From Lactarius indigo (taxonomy: Eukaryota; Basidiomycota; Agaricomycetes; Russulales; Russulaceae): a DNA stretch of 64,000 nt. The number at the start of each line of letters is the position of its first letter. Positions within the stretch are counted from its first letter, which is position 1. Of this stretch, positions 1 to 10,575 are shown in pieces. The DNA is taken from NCBI GenBank assembly GCA_025766275.1, contig JAFKAC010000035.1, positions 372,001 through 436,000 of the forward strand, given 5' to 3'. The translations under genes were made by a program, and so were the position numbers. The notes beneath the pieces are model-generated. The model was not told the DNA's origin and ran no database searches. It worked only from the letters and a program-made list of their open reading frames with translations.

Positions 1-1078
1 AAAGTACCCATTCGCTGACTGATACCCCTTTGATGTAGGACAGAAAGAGGAGGCTTCGTCGGTAGTTGTTGTGCATGACCGAGGTATCGAGGTTCATTCC
101 CCAGTATATGTGCCATTGCGTGAGGAATGAATCCACCTTAGTGCGATCTCCGTCGAAAATGGTGGGAGGTTCACCTGTCAGTTTTTCATGTCCGTATCCT
201 CCTCCTCCCGGTGGGCCTCCCCCGTTGCCTCCGCCTGGGGGTCCCCCTTCTGGTGGGTTATTTGGAAGGTCCGGTGGGTTTCCTCCTCCGCCCGGGCGTC
301 GAGGGAAATCTCCTCCTGGTGGCCCTCCCCATCCTGGCGGGGGGTCAAGTGGCAGTCCTCGTTTTTGTCCATCCCCTGACGGAGGGTCCCCTTGGTCGGG
401 TCCGATAGCCTGAAAGATTGCTGCGTCGTCTGCAGTCATTCGATGCCCTGTTTCAGGATTGATGGGCATGAGATGTCGCTGTGACTCTTGTCTAATTGCT
501 TCGGCCGCTTCTCGCGCGGCTTGTTCCCTGACATTCATGATTTCTTCGGCCATCATGGTGGTTGTTGCCATTTCTGCTGCTGGCGATCATACGTGAATGA
601 TTTCTGGTTGTTCTGAGATATGTAAGGACTCAGCTCGTTGGATGGTGTATTGCTCAATAGGCCCGACACTTGCGGGTCGGTTTTCTTCGCTCTGTTCGTC
701 TTCTTCTGTTTCTTCGCTTACTGCTTCCCCAGTGGAATGTTCTCATAACTGGCTGTCAATGGGCCCCCAGTCGGATCGTGAATTGAGTTCACGCGCGTCA
801 ATGTCGCACTGATATTGTCTTCCTGCTGGTCTAACGACGTCCCAGCGGTGGTCTATGGGGTTCCACGTAATTTCCACCCAGCACAAGTGGTCGAAATTAA
901 ACTCAACAGGTCTGAACCTTGTAGGTCCGTTGAACTCCACAAAGTATCCGGTTTCGTCTCCTCGGTCTCTCCACCTGGCCGCTCCTAGGAATCGGGTTGG
1001 TACGTTGCGGTCTCCTCTTCGTTCTAGGTAATAGGGATGAAAACTCGTCCACTGGTCTCTGGTATTGATGGTTGCCAC
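1..1078 (-). pseudogene. T1 gag, N-terminal two thirds (broken, runs off left edge)
   Basis: Read on the minus strand from 1078 leftward, this aligns with the intact Gag of T7. It has the conserved N-terminal domain (TRDQWT near the start, FNFDHLCW, DIDARELNSR), a Pro/Gly-rich linker at about 180-400, and the start of the capsid-like region at the window edge. Two in-frame TGA codons, after DSQ-L and after IIHV, stand where T7 reads CGA (Arg), so this copy cannot make full-length Gag. As in every copy here, the first codon is GTG rather than ATG. The rest of gag and pol lie left of the window. Confidence 0.85.
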
Positions 1079-1098
1079 AATGAGTATCTTGGTCTTAA

Positions 1099-1554
1099 TG
1101 TAACGCCGTCACAATGTTAGCTCGACTTGAGCTCGTTTTAGGCAACTTGTGCAACTTAGCTAATCACGCCCTGGGGCGTATGGCACGAAGGCAAACTTCT
1201 AGATGTTCGAAGACACTAGTATAACTGCGGCACTCTACCCGAAGTAGAGGGAGGACTCGAGATGCGAAGACAAGAAAGTGACGATTGAAGAAGACCAAGA
1301 TGGCGTATCTTGGTCTTCCGCAGCTATCTTAAATACAAGAAGAGCAGGCTTTCAAGCGCTGCTATGAGTCACAGTAATGTAGCGTCCAACGTGTCGCGTA
1401 AGTAGCGCAATCCTAATACTACTACTACCTGTACTAGGATCGAGTCATCCTTCAACTCCTAACTCCTATCGTAAACCCCGAGTCTGTGACTAATCTACCT
1501 TACTGCCATAGCCACAACCGGTACAGTAAGGGTCCGATGCGCGCAACCGTAACA
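1099..1554 (-). repeat. T1 5' LTR (456 bp)
   Basis: It starts TGTAACG and ends CGTAACA on the plus strand, the inverted TG/CA ends of this family. It lies directly upstream of T1 gag with the same short leader as the other copies. It contains the AAGACCAAGAT / ATCTTGGTCTT inverted repeat and a TATA-like box. It is very similar to the T4 3' LTR at 21416-21871, so T1 and T4 belong to one subfamily. The partner LTR is outside the window, so the target duplication cannot be checked. Confidence 0.9.
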
Positions 1555-1591
1555 CTATACTAATGTCTATCATTAGCTCCCTCTCGTGCAG

Positions 1592-2841
1592 AGATTCAGC
1601 AGCAGCAGATTTCGGAGGAGAGCGGAGATATTACCGCTCATGGTCAAACATCTTGGATTGCATGTGGGATAAAGATCCAGGAGTTGCAGTGAGTCCATCC
1701 AATGACCCATTTGACTGTTGGTTAACATCCACTCTGTAAAGGCTTGCTATCAGATATCAACTCTGAGCACATGGTCTGAAGATCAACACTGAGGAGGCTC
1801 AAGTCATTGAAAACAAGCGGAGTCGCCTTCAGAAGCTCATTGACATATTTGAGCACCAGGGAGATTCCTTCCTACTCCATCAGCCGCTTGCAGATGATTC
1901 CTCAATAGTGCCTTTGGGTGACTATGAGGAATATGACCATGTGGATGATCTTGGAGATCCTGAAGATACAGATGATGATCATTCAGCCCATGCCTCCATC
2001 CATCCTACTCCGCAAGCACTGGATGGATCTGGGATGGATGCAACTAATCCTGAGGACTTTCCGGTCCTCCTCCCATCTTCCCTTGGATGGGAATGGTGTG
2101 TTAGGCATGGTTTCCAATCCCTTGCTGGAAAGGAGGTACAGCTACGCCATGCTCAAGCTAGTGAATCCATTCATGGAATCCGCCTCGCTCTTGGATTTAA
2201 ATCCGCTCTGTTCTGCACTCAGGTACGACCTGCTCACACACAACAGACAAAGACCCGCGCCTGGAATGCCATACACAGTGTTGACACTAATGTCCGTGAG
2301 CATGCGCACATATATAGCATGGCACGGGATGCCTATAGGAAGCTCCGCAAAGCTGCACCCATTCCACAGGACCTCCCGAAGCTCCATTCAAAGGATCTCT
2401 GTGTAGCAACATTGGTCCTTGGATCACAACAAGTAGGACAGCGGAATACACAACAATCCTGGATCTGGGGCTTTGGCAATACCACTGAAGATGATGGAAC
2501 ATGGATGGATGATTGTATGTGCTCCATTGAATTCTATATTCATGTGCTCATATATTCATACAGTTGAAAGGGTTCACTGGCTCCGTGCAAGGGCACAGTT
2601 TGAGCGGTGGTCAGAGGAACAAGACAGCATCCATAATGAAGCTAAATGGATCCCAGCATACTTCCATACCAAAGCAGAGACATGGAAGAAACTCATGATC
2701 ATTGCTGCACAAGGTTCATTAAAGGGGCATCAAGCATATGCATCATACCAGATGCATGCATGGGAGGGACTTTCCAGAAGCTCTGTGAAGGCTCTTACTC
2801 CGATTACTGATGCTCCATTGAAGCACTGTAAGATGAAATGA
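1592..2841 (+). pseudogene. KDZ-like (Kyakuja-Dileera-Zisupton) transposase relic, C-terminal part
   Basis: Three exons can be joined by fungal-type introns: 1689-1741 (GTGAGT...AAG, 53 bp) and 2515-2563 (GTATGT...CAG, 49 bp). Both restore frame exactly. The product keeps features I associate with the C-terminal half of basidiomycete KDZ transposases: TSWIACGIKIQE, then a basic coiled segment, HGIRLALG, KTKTRAW, and RVHWLRARAQFERW after the second intron. An in-frame TGA at 1764-1766 breaks it. The upstream part is missing, cut off by T1, whose LTR ends 37 bp before a CAG acceptor at 1589-1591. Family assignment is from recognition of motifs, not a search. The stop TGA is at 2839-2841. Confidence 0.6.
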
Positions 2842-3454
2842 GATTGCCTGTCCTGATTCATGTATTCCTCCTATAGTACATATCAATTGACATAAGTGTT
2901 TGGTTCTTGCAAATGAAATGAATGGCTTTTCTCGAACCCCCCGATCCCCTCTCATATATATCCATTTGCCTGTGACAGGAATTAAGCGGAGGTCCGCTTT
3001 TGGGCAATGCTGTTGGACTATCATTACAGCGGATTTCCCGACATGTATATTCTGAGTATGAACTATTAGTTATTAGCTATTTCCCCCAACACCAATCATC
3101 TATCATTATATATTGACTTGCGATCAGATGTTCATTACTTGTCCAATATAATTGTAGTTGTCTGATATGTATGCAATTTGCTGTACATATCTCAACAGGT
3201 GATCAATGATCCCACACACCTAAACAGTGCTCACCCAGTCAAATATTTGAGTTCAAGAGCATCTCTGGATACCCTACATTATCATGGAACTATCCGCATG
3301 GATTTCCAATTATCTCCGACCCAGCCGGTGTCGGCTGGACTATCAATTATGGCGGAATCTCCGCCGTTGGCCAGCGCTGGCTGAGTATGAACTATTAAAG
3401 AATCTCACCGTCGGTTGGGGGTATCAATTACATAAGCCATCGCTATCCATTGGC
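2842..3454. other. Non-coding spacer with hairpins and an imperfect direct repeat
   Basis: No convincing gene. Four short perfect inverted repeats stand out: 2985-2998 (AGCGGA/TCCGCT), 3321-3338 (CCAGCCG/CGGCTGG), 3351-3365 (GGCGGA/TCCGCC) and the palindrome at 3371-3380. A 17-bp exact direct repeat, CTGAGTATGAACTATTA, is at 3052-3068 and 3381-3397 and is preceded in both places by a diverged TGGACTATCA-containing block. It lies between the KDZ relic and the truncated 3' end of T2 and may be the 3' tail of the KDZ element or another degraded transposon end. Confidence 0.5.
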
Positions 3455-4627
3455 TGTCAGAGACACCTGTGGAATAGGGGAAGGTCTATTGGTCCAATCA
3501 GCACAAGGGTTAAACCCTGATAAGAGGAAGAACGGGGACTCCCGTGTAGTTTCATTGGGCCAATTGTTATGCATGAATTCTGCCATAGGCAGATAACGGA
3601 CCCAGTCATCCTGTCGTTCATTTACCCAGAAGCGGAGGTATTGTTCCAGCCATTGATTCGTTCGTTCCGATTGGCCGTCAGTCCTTAGATGATAAGCAGT
3701 TGAGATATTTTGGCTGATGCCAAGGATTTTGCATATCTCCCACATGAACTTGGATGCGAAGTGGGGGTCTCTATCACTGATAACACGCGAGGGGAGTCCA
3801 AATCATGGGAATACGTGAGAGACATACAGGGCAGCCATTCCTTCGGTGGTTATTTCTTCATTACAAGGGATAAAGATGGCGGCTTTAGTACAGTCATGGT
3901 CTGTTACTGTTAGGATGGAGTCATAGCCACGGGATATGGGAAGTTTAGTGATAAAGTCCACTGCGATAGTCTCAAATGGCAGGGCTTCTGGTTTGGGATA
4001 GATTGGTTGTAGGGGTGCCCTGGTGGGGTGAAGATTGACTTTGTGCCGTTGGCATTCAGCACACCCTTTGACATAGTCCGTGACGTCATTTTTCATCTGC
4101 GGCCACCAGTAATGTCTCTCGATAAGTTGGAGAGTTCGTTTGATACCCGGATGACCATAGACCAGGGAGTCATGGTGAGCAGTGATAAGGGTACGTTTGT
4201 CGTGGATACCACCAGTGACCACCCGGCGTCCATCCTTGTACCATGTCCCATCAATGTCTTTTAGTCGGTGAGCGTCAACCCAGGGCTTTAACTTAGCTAT
4301 ATCCTGCTTGTAAATGGGGTGTTCTGGGGTCATTTCCGCCAGTAGGATCTCTGGTCTCCAGTGTGGGTGTTGTGGTTCCTCTAGTGTGGTGGCACATGCG
4401 AAGACACTTTCTGGCAGTACCATGATCCCTTCATTGTCATTTTCTCCTTGATTGTAGTCTGGTCTTCTTGATAGTGCATCAGCGCGTCCGTTAGAGGTTC
4501 CTTTAATGTGATGAATCTCGAAGTCATACTCCGAGAGTTCGAGTACTTCCCTGGCTACGCGTCTGCTGATCTTCTGTGGCAATTTCCAGTATTGTAGGTT
4601 TAGATGATCAGAGAATACCTTGATCTT
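3455..4627 (-). pseudogene. T2 pol, RNase H tail and integrase (3' half)
   Basis: Minus-strand continuation of T2 pol after the foldback insertion. It begins at FSDHLNLQYW of RNase H, then the integrase HHCC zinc finger (HPGIKRT, then CAECQR), the catalytic-core start DFITKLP, SDRDP, and GQSERTNQ with the third acidic residue. A TGA falls in VF-P-stop-FGLP, where sibling copies read KRFGLP (CGA to TGA). The chromodomain and C-terminal extension are absent: similarity ends near 3455-3470. Gene order and frame match the other half at 7608-9491. Confidence 0.85.
4621..4627. repeat. 7-bp target duplication TGATCTT (left copy)
   Basis: TGATCTT at 4621-4627 is repeated exactly at 7601-7607. Removing the intervening DNA and one copy restores the RNase H reading frame of T2 across HKI-VFSDHL, which shows these are the true insertion borders of the foldback element. 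Confidence 0.85.
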
Positions 4628-4957
4628 CACATAATGATCTGCCATGAATTCCATAACTCATGGGCCATCCGACAGGAAGAACCCCTCATGACTCATGGGC
4701 CAACCGATGTTGGCCGATGCACAAAATTCTTCCGAAATTGATGGGCCAGCTGATGTCGGTTGAGGCTGCTTTGGTTCCAGAGCAATTTCCGAACTAGAGA
4801 TTGTTATTAACTGATTCTGAAGACAGGAAAGTGGATTCCTATCCAGGATGCAATCCGGAAAGTATTCTGGATTTCTGTCTATGTCCAGGAAACTGGATTT
4901 CTATGTGGGACAGAATCCGGAAAGTATTCTGGATTTCCATCTATGTCTAGGAAACTG
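4628..4957 (+). repeat. Foldback left terminal inverted repeat
   Basis: About 330 bp, matching the reverse complement of 7271-7600 with scattered differences that are mostly transitions. It includes several GGGCC(A) boxes and GC-rich half-palindromes (CCAACCGATGTTGG-like), then leads into the first 62-bp monomers. Confidence 0.8.
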
Positions 4958-6500
4958 AATTCCTATCCAGGATGCAATCCGGAAAGTATTCTGGATTTCT
5001 ATCTATGTCCAGGAAACTGGATTCTTATATAGAACACAATCCGGAAAGTATTCTGGATTTCTGTCTATGTTTAGGAAACTGGATTCCAATCCAGGATGCA
5101 ATCCGGAAAATACTCCGGATTTCCATCTCTGTTCAGGAAACTGGATTTCTAACCAGGACAGAATCTGGAAAGTATTCCGGATTTCTATCTATGTCTAGGA
5201 AACTGGATTCCTATCTGGGACACAATCTGGAAAGTATTCTGGATTTCCGTCAATGTCCAGGAAACTGGATTTCTATCTGGGACAGAATCCGGAAAGTATT
5301 CCAGATTTCCATCTATGTCCAGGAAACTGGATTCCTATCTGGGACACAATCTGGAAAGTATTCTGGATTTCCGTCTATGTTTAGGAAACTGGATTTCTAT
5401 CTGGGACACAATCCGGAAAGTATGTAGGATTTCCATCTATGTCCAGAAAACTGGATTTCTATCTGGGACACAATCTGGAAAGTGCTCTGGATTTCCATCT
5501 ATGTTTAGGAAACTGGATTCCTATCCAGGATGCAATCCAGAAAGTATTCTGGATTTCCATCTATGTTTAGGAAACTGGATTCCTATCCAGGATGCAATCC
5601 AGAAAATACTCCGGATTTCCATCTATGTCCAGGAAACTAGATTTCTAACCAGGACAGAATCCAGAAAGTATTCTGGATTTCCATCTATGTCCAGGAAACT
5701 GGATTTCTATCTGGGACACAATCTGGAAAGTATTCCAGGTTTCTATCTATGTCTAGGAAACTAGATTCCTATCTGGGACAGAATCTGGAAAGTATTCTGG
5801 ATTTCCATCTATGTTTAGGAAACTGGATTCTTATATAGAACACAATCCGGAAAGTATTCTGGATTTCGTCTATGTCCAGGAAACTGGATGTCTAACTAGG
5901 ACTGAATCCAGAAAGTATTCTGGATTTCCATCTATGTTTAGGAAACTGGATTCCAATCCAGGATGCAATCTGGAAAATACTCCGGATTTCCATCTATGTC
6001 CAGGAAACTGGATTTCTAACCAGGACAGAATCCGGAAAGTATTCCGGATTTCCATCTATGTCTAGGAAACTGGATCCCTATCTGGGACACAATCCAGAAA
6101 GTATTCTGGATTTCTATCTATGTTCAGGAAACTGGATTCCTATCTAGGATAGAATCCAAAAGTTACTCTGGATTTCCATCTGTGTCTAGGAAACTGGATT
6201 CCTATGTAGAATGCAATCCAGAAAATACACCAGATTTCTATCTACGTCCAGGAAACTGGAAGTCTAACCAGGACAGAATCCAGAAAGTATTCTAGACTTC
6301 CTTCTATGTCCAGGAAACTGGATTCCTCTCTGGGACTGAATCTGAAAAGTACTCTGGATTTCTGTCTATGTCTAGGAACCTGGATTTCCATCTGCAAAGA
6401 GGACACTGGCTTCCTATCTACAACAGAATCTAGAAAACACTCCACATTTTCATCTGCAGACAGACAACTAGATTCCTATCTGAAATAGAATCCAGAACAA
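4815..6500 (+). repeat. 62-bp tandem repeat array, left arm (about 27 units)
   Basis: The monomer carries the landmark AGGAAACTGGATT followed by a variable half and CCGGAAAGTATTCTGGATTT. AGGAAA recurs at 5011, 5073 and 5135, an exact 62-bp spacing. Monomers are 80-95% alike and come in alternating types (TATCCAGGATGCAATCC, TATCTGGGACACAATC, AACCAGGACAGAATCC). Units become degenerate after about 6100. Because 62 is not a multiple of 3, the array opens all three frames in turn; these ORFs are not genes. Confidence 0.9.
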
Positions 6501-6784
6501 ACTCTAGATCTGCATTTGTAGACAGGAAACTGGACTCCTATTAGGAACAGTGGATTTATATCCATGAATTGGAATAGTCAATTTCCATCTTATCAGCAGA
6601 CTCCTAGTAGATTTATAACTATAGGTGGGAACATAGATTTCTATCTGCAAGTGAAAGCAGATTCCCATCTGTGGAAGAAAATATGGATTCTCATTTAAGA
6701 AAGAGTGTATGGTAGAGTAGATTCCCATTTCACAAAAGGGAACAGTGGATTTATATACATAGGAGTAAGGGAATGATAGCACTT
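6501..6784. repeat. Degenerate centre of the foldback element
   Basis: AT-richer spacer between the two repeat arms. It still shows echoes of the repeat (AACAGTGGATTTATATCCAT and AACAGTGGATTTATATACAT at its two ends), so it is probably very old monomers. No ORF or RNA gene recognised. Confidence 0.6.
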
Positions 6785-7405
6785 TCCAGATTGTGTCCCA
6801 GATAGGAATCCAGTTTCTTGGACATAGATGGAAATCCAGAATACTTTCTGGATTCTATTCTAGTTAGACATCCAGTTTCCTGGACATAGATGAAAATCCA
6901 GAATACTTTCTGGATTGTGTCCCAGATAGGAATCCAGTCTTTTAAACATAGATGGAAATCCAGAATACTTTCCAGATGCCGTTCTAGTTAGACATCCAGT
7001 TTCCTAGACATAGACAGAAATCCGGAATACTTTCCGGATTCTATTCTGGTTAGAAATCCAGTTTCCTGGACATAGATGGAAATCCAGAGTATTTTCCAGA
7101 TTGCGTCCTAGATAGGAATCCAGTTTCCTAAACATAGATGGAAATCCAGTTTCCTGGACATAGATGGAAATCTGGAATACTTTCCGGATTCTGTCCCAGA
7201 TAGAAATCCAGTTTCCTGGACATTGACGGAAATCTAGAATACTTTCCGGATTGTGTCCCAGATAGGAATCCAGTTTCCTAGACATAGATAGAAATCCAGA
7301 ATACTTTCCGGATTCTGTCCCACATAGAAATCCAGTTTCCTGGACATAGACGGAAATCCAGAATACTTTCCGGATTGCATCCTGGATAGGAATCCACTTT
7401 CCTGT
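6785..7405 (-). repeat. 62-bp tandem repeat array, right arm (about 10 units)
   Basis: The same monomer as the left arm in opposite orientation, with about 17 fewer units. A distinctive pair of neighbouring variants (TTCCGTCAATGTCC next to TATTCCAGATTTCC) occurs in both arms (left about 5240-5320, right about 7150-7240). Counted from the element ends, the right arm is some four monomers shorter before that landmark. Confidence 0.85.
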
Positions 7406-7600
7406 CTTCAGAATCAGTCAATAACAATCTCTAGTTCGGAAATTGCTCTGGAACCAAAGCAGCCTCAACTGACATCGGCTGGCCCATCAATTTTGGAAGA
7501 ATTTTGTGCATCGGCCGACGTCGGTTGGCCCATGAGTCATGAGGGGTTCTTCCCATTGGATGGCCCATGAGTTATGGAATTCATGGCAGATCATTGGCTG
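7271..7600 (-). repeat. Foldback right terminal inverted repeat
   Basis: Reverse complement of the left terminal repeat, collinear from the last base of the element (7600) inward. The last bases (...CATTGGCTG) differ from the left terminus over about 5 bp before the shared AATGATCTGCCATGAATTCC begins. Confidence 0.8.
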
Positions 7601-7607
7601 TGATCTT

Positions 7608-9491
7608 GTGGGGAGAGCCCGCTAACAGGGGTCTCCAATGTCTGAAAGCCTTGACAATGGCTAGGAGTTCAAGGTCGTAGATGTTGTAATTTCGCTTGGC
7701 TTCGTTGAGAGTGGATGAGTAGTATCCAATGGGGTGTCATTTACCGTCTGCTTTTCGTTGAAGAAGGACTGCGCCCGTGGCGAAACCAGACGCGTCGACC
7801 TCTAATTCGAACTGTTGGGTGAGGTCCAGGTGCACTAGGACAGGTTCACTAGTGATGAGAGTTTTAAGGTCTTGGAACGCCTTTTCCTCTTCAGTTCCCC
7901 AGTGCCATTCGGTGTCTTTGCACATAAGTTTGTTAAGTGGTCGTGCTTTGGTTGCAAAACCTCGTATAAAAGGTCAGTAAAAATTGCAAAAGCCGAGAAA
8001 AGAGTGGACGTCCTTGACCTTGGTTGGTGTAGGCCAATCTTTAATGCCTGAAATTTTGACAGGGTCCATGCGTGTCACCCCCTTTTCAAGGATTACCCCC
8101 AGGTAATCCATACGTGGGGAGTGGAAGAGGCATTTTTCAAGTTTGTAGTAGAGATCGTGCTCCGCAGACACCCAGAGGACGTCTTTGACTGCTTCAATGT
8201 GATCGTTTAATGAATACTTAAGGCCTGTAGCAATGCCTATATCGTCCATGTACACTCTGATGACGGTTCCATGGGCTTCGTGTTTGGCTATGATGTCTCT
8301 GAAGATAAAATTCATCATAGTCTGGAACGTTGCAGGGGAGTTGGTTAAGCCGAAAAACATCACCGTAGGTTCGAATAGTCCATATCGTGTTTTGAACGCT
8401 GCTTTTTCCTCGTCTCCTTCTTTGATGCGTACATTGTTATACCCCCACCTGACATCAAGTTTAGTGTAAATATGAGCGTTACTAAGGTCGGTGATAAGAT
8501 CAGAGATGAGGGGAAGTGGGTATTGATTGCGAATGGTAACTGCGTTGATCTTCTGGTAGTCCTGGACCAGTCGTAATTTCCCATCTTTCTTTTTGATGAA
8601 GAAGAAGGATGACGCGTATGGAGATTTAGAGGGTCGTATATACCCTTTCTTGAGTTGTTCATTGATCCATTCACGTAGTTTCTTATCTTCTTCTTGCGTC
8701 ATAGGGTAGATTTTGCAATCGATTGCATCGGCTGTTCCCAGTTTAAACTTGATGGCATGATCCCAGGGCCTGCTGGGCGGAAACCTGTCTGACGCTTCTT
8801 CACTGAAGAGGCGTTCGAACTCACGGTATTCAGGAGGTAACTCAGCTTTAGTAACATATTGTTGTGCAGCAATGGCAAGGTCCATAGCGGTTGCCCTGAT
8901 CTGGCATCCTTCTTTGAACTGTTGTCTTTGTTCATCCATGATAACACAGGAGTGCACCACTTCATAGTCATCGTTTTGTACCGTGGTTGCCGCCACTATT
9001 GGTGTCATTTTGATATAGGGATTGGTTGAGCGAATGATGATGGGGAGCATGTCTTCGTGTATGGCAGCTTGTGACCATTTGATGTGTGGGTCATAAATAG
9101 CGAGCCAGGGGTATCCTAGTACGATATCTTCGTTGCCGATATCTGTGATAAGGAAATGAATTTCCTTGTGTATGCCTTTAGTTTGGACATCGACATCTGT
9201 ATAATGGGTGATACGCCCCGACTTGTTTTCTGTGTTGTCGATATTCCATATTTTCTTTGGGACGTCTAGTAGTTTGGTCCCTAGCCCCATCCTTTTTGCA
9301 AAAGAAGGTTTCATGAAGCAGTGGGTTGCTCCTGAGTCAACTAATGCGCGTATGTCGGCCATTGCGTAACTGGTGTGAATCGATACTGGAACTCTCATAG
9401 AATGATAGCAAGTCATGATTACACTGTTACAATTAACTGCCCTCACCCAGGCTGATGGGTTCAGGTGTCCTGAAAACCCTCCTTTTTCCAC
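7608..9491 (-). pseudogene. T2 pol, protease to RNase H (5' half)
   Basis: Minus-strand pol opening in the -1 frame from gag. Protease motif LVDSGATHCFM lies near residue 55, reverse transcriptase has YMDDIG, and RNase H has ELEVDASGFATGAVLLQ and YDLELLAIVKAF. Two TGA codons interrupt it where siblings read Arg: FCNFY-stop (YRLF in siblings) and ADGK-stop-HPIG (KRHPIG). No indel was seen across about 1900 bp. The frame runs into the foldback element at SPHKI. Confidence 0.85.
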
Positions 9492-10047
9492 AATTGTTGG
9501 AGGATGATGTCTTTTACATTGTCTGATTCTCCTGCCACTCTGCTAAGCCAATCATTGGCGCGCTGTTGAGGGGGTACATCTTGAACCGCCCTGGTAGCTA
9601 CTTCTGGTTCTTGTTGATGGTAGTCGGTGTCGATATAGCGACTAGTTGACGCTTGAGGCTGATAGCCTCCTTGTGGTTGTCTGCAGTCACGAGCCATGTG
9701 TCCATCCTTTCCGCAATTATAGCAAGTGACTGGCCTTTGGTTATTGCGTCCTCCTCCTCTTTGGAGGAATCCTCCTCTCGGTCGGTATGGGGGACGGGGA
9801 GCGAGTATATCTTCAGCTCCCACAAGTCGCCCTCAAATTCAATCAGCAAAGGTATCCATTGCATTTGGGTCTCTTGGGAGGTTTCTAGGTTGCCAAGAAC
9901 TTCTGGGTGGTCCTTGCCACTGACGTTGTTGACATGGTCGTCCTTGTCCCTGTCCTGGAGGAACCCCTCGATTTAGCACTGCTTTGAGGTGAAGATATTG
10001 TTGTTGATGAGTGGTGGCTGCTTCTTTCCATTCGCGATAGTTGCGGG
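9461..10047 (-). pseudogene. T2 gag, C-terminal part with CCHC knuckle
   Basis: Contains the end of the capsid-like region (YREWKEAA...YLHLKA), a degenerate NLPRDPNAMDTFAD segment followed by two TGA codons, an Arg/Gly-rich stretch, and one zinc knuckle CYNCGKDGHMARDC. It ends WKKEGFQDT-stop, overlapping pol by 31 nt exactly as in the other copies. The slippery heptamer GGGTTTT is on the minus strand at 9473-9479. The N-terminal half is cut away at the T3 LTR. Confidence 0.85.
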
Positions 10048-10555
10048 TGTTACGTTTCGACCCATACCCTTACTGTACCGGTTGCAACTACGGCGGTAAG
10101 GTAGATTAGTTGCGGACTTACGATAGGCGATTACGAGTACGATAGGAGATTGCGCGCTGATTGCTGACTGAGGACTATGCCCCTAATACTAGTAGTAGTA
10201 GTATTAGGGTTCGAGCTACTTACGCGATACGTTGGACGCTACATTACCGTGACTCATAGCAGCGCTTGAAAGCCTGCTCGACTTGTATTTAACCTGTCTT
10301 GTGAAGACCAAGATACGCCATCTTGGTCTTCTTGAATCGTCACTTGTTTCTTCTCTCTTTCTTTCTTTCTATCTCTCTCCTTTTCGCCGCCTCTTTCTAA
10401 GTAGTGCACCTTCGAGTGTTCACCATTGCCTACACTTGGACCTCCGAGTCTTCAAGACATTTGTCACGCCTGGACCTCCGTGTCTTCAGAGCATCCGCTA
10501 AGTTGTTACCGCCTCTTTAGAGCTCAAGTCGAGCTAACGTCGTGACGACGTTACA
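10048..10555 (+). repeat. T3 5' LTR (508 bp)
   Basis: Starts TGTTACG, ends CGTTACA. Holds TATTTAA followed about 34 bp later by ATCTTGGTCTT, with the complementary AAGACCAAGAT just upstream. The primer-binding sequence TTAAGACCAAGAT follows directly after 10555. Confidence 0.95.
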
Positions 10556-10575
10556 TTAAGACCAAGATCCCCACC

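Larger units (their letters stand above)
4628..7600. mobile_element. Foldback-type DNA transposon, non-autonomous, 2973 bp
   Basis: Bounded by the 7-bp duplication TGATCTT. Its ends (CACATAATGATCTGCC left; the complement of CAGCCAATGATCTGCC right) begin terminal inverted repeats that are collinear for about 330 bp: the motif AGACAGG is 193 bp in from both ends. The arms then run into 62-bp tandem repeats that point inward from both sides, with a degenerate centre (about 6500-6785). There is no transposase-like protein; open frames of 60-150 codons inside are by-products of the repeats. By structure it resembles foldback elements. The superfamily that mobilises it cannot be read from the sequence. 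Confidence 0.8.
3455..10047 (-). mobile_element. T2: diverged Ty3/Gypsy chromovirus relic, both ends lost
   Basis: A minus-strand element with gag at the right and pol to the left, no LTR at either end, and the foldback element inserted in RNase H. Its protein is clearly more distant from T3-T11 than those are from each other. Its left end stops inside the integrase C-terminal region just after PSPIPQVS. Its right end stops inside gag at the T3 5' LTR. The reading frame of pol is uninterrupted by indels; the visible lesions are TGA codons. Confidence 0.85.

Noticed and set aside
66..413. Plus-strand Pro/Gly-rich ORF near the left edge (similar at 36330)
   Set aside because: It is the antisense of the Gly/Pro linker of T1 and T7 gag; low complexity makes both strands open.
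2287..2502. Minus-strand ORFs over the KDZ relic
   Set aside because: They oppose a spliced, recognisable coding frame on the plus strand and resemble nothing.
4972..6065. ORFs of 84-151 codons in the repeat array (GNWIPIQDAIRK type)
   Set aside because: A 62-bp unit cycles through three frames; the peptides are repeat translation only, with no start or family support.
4815..7405. CRISPR-like array (regular repeats)
   Set aside because: The 62-bp units are contiguous tandem repeats with no unique spacers, sit in two inverted arms, and lie in a eukaryotic transposon.
10043..10047. GCGGG / CCGCT as a target duplication of T3
   Set aside because: The two 5-mers flanking T3 are not the same, and the flanks belong to different elements in opposite orientation.
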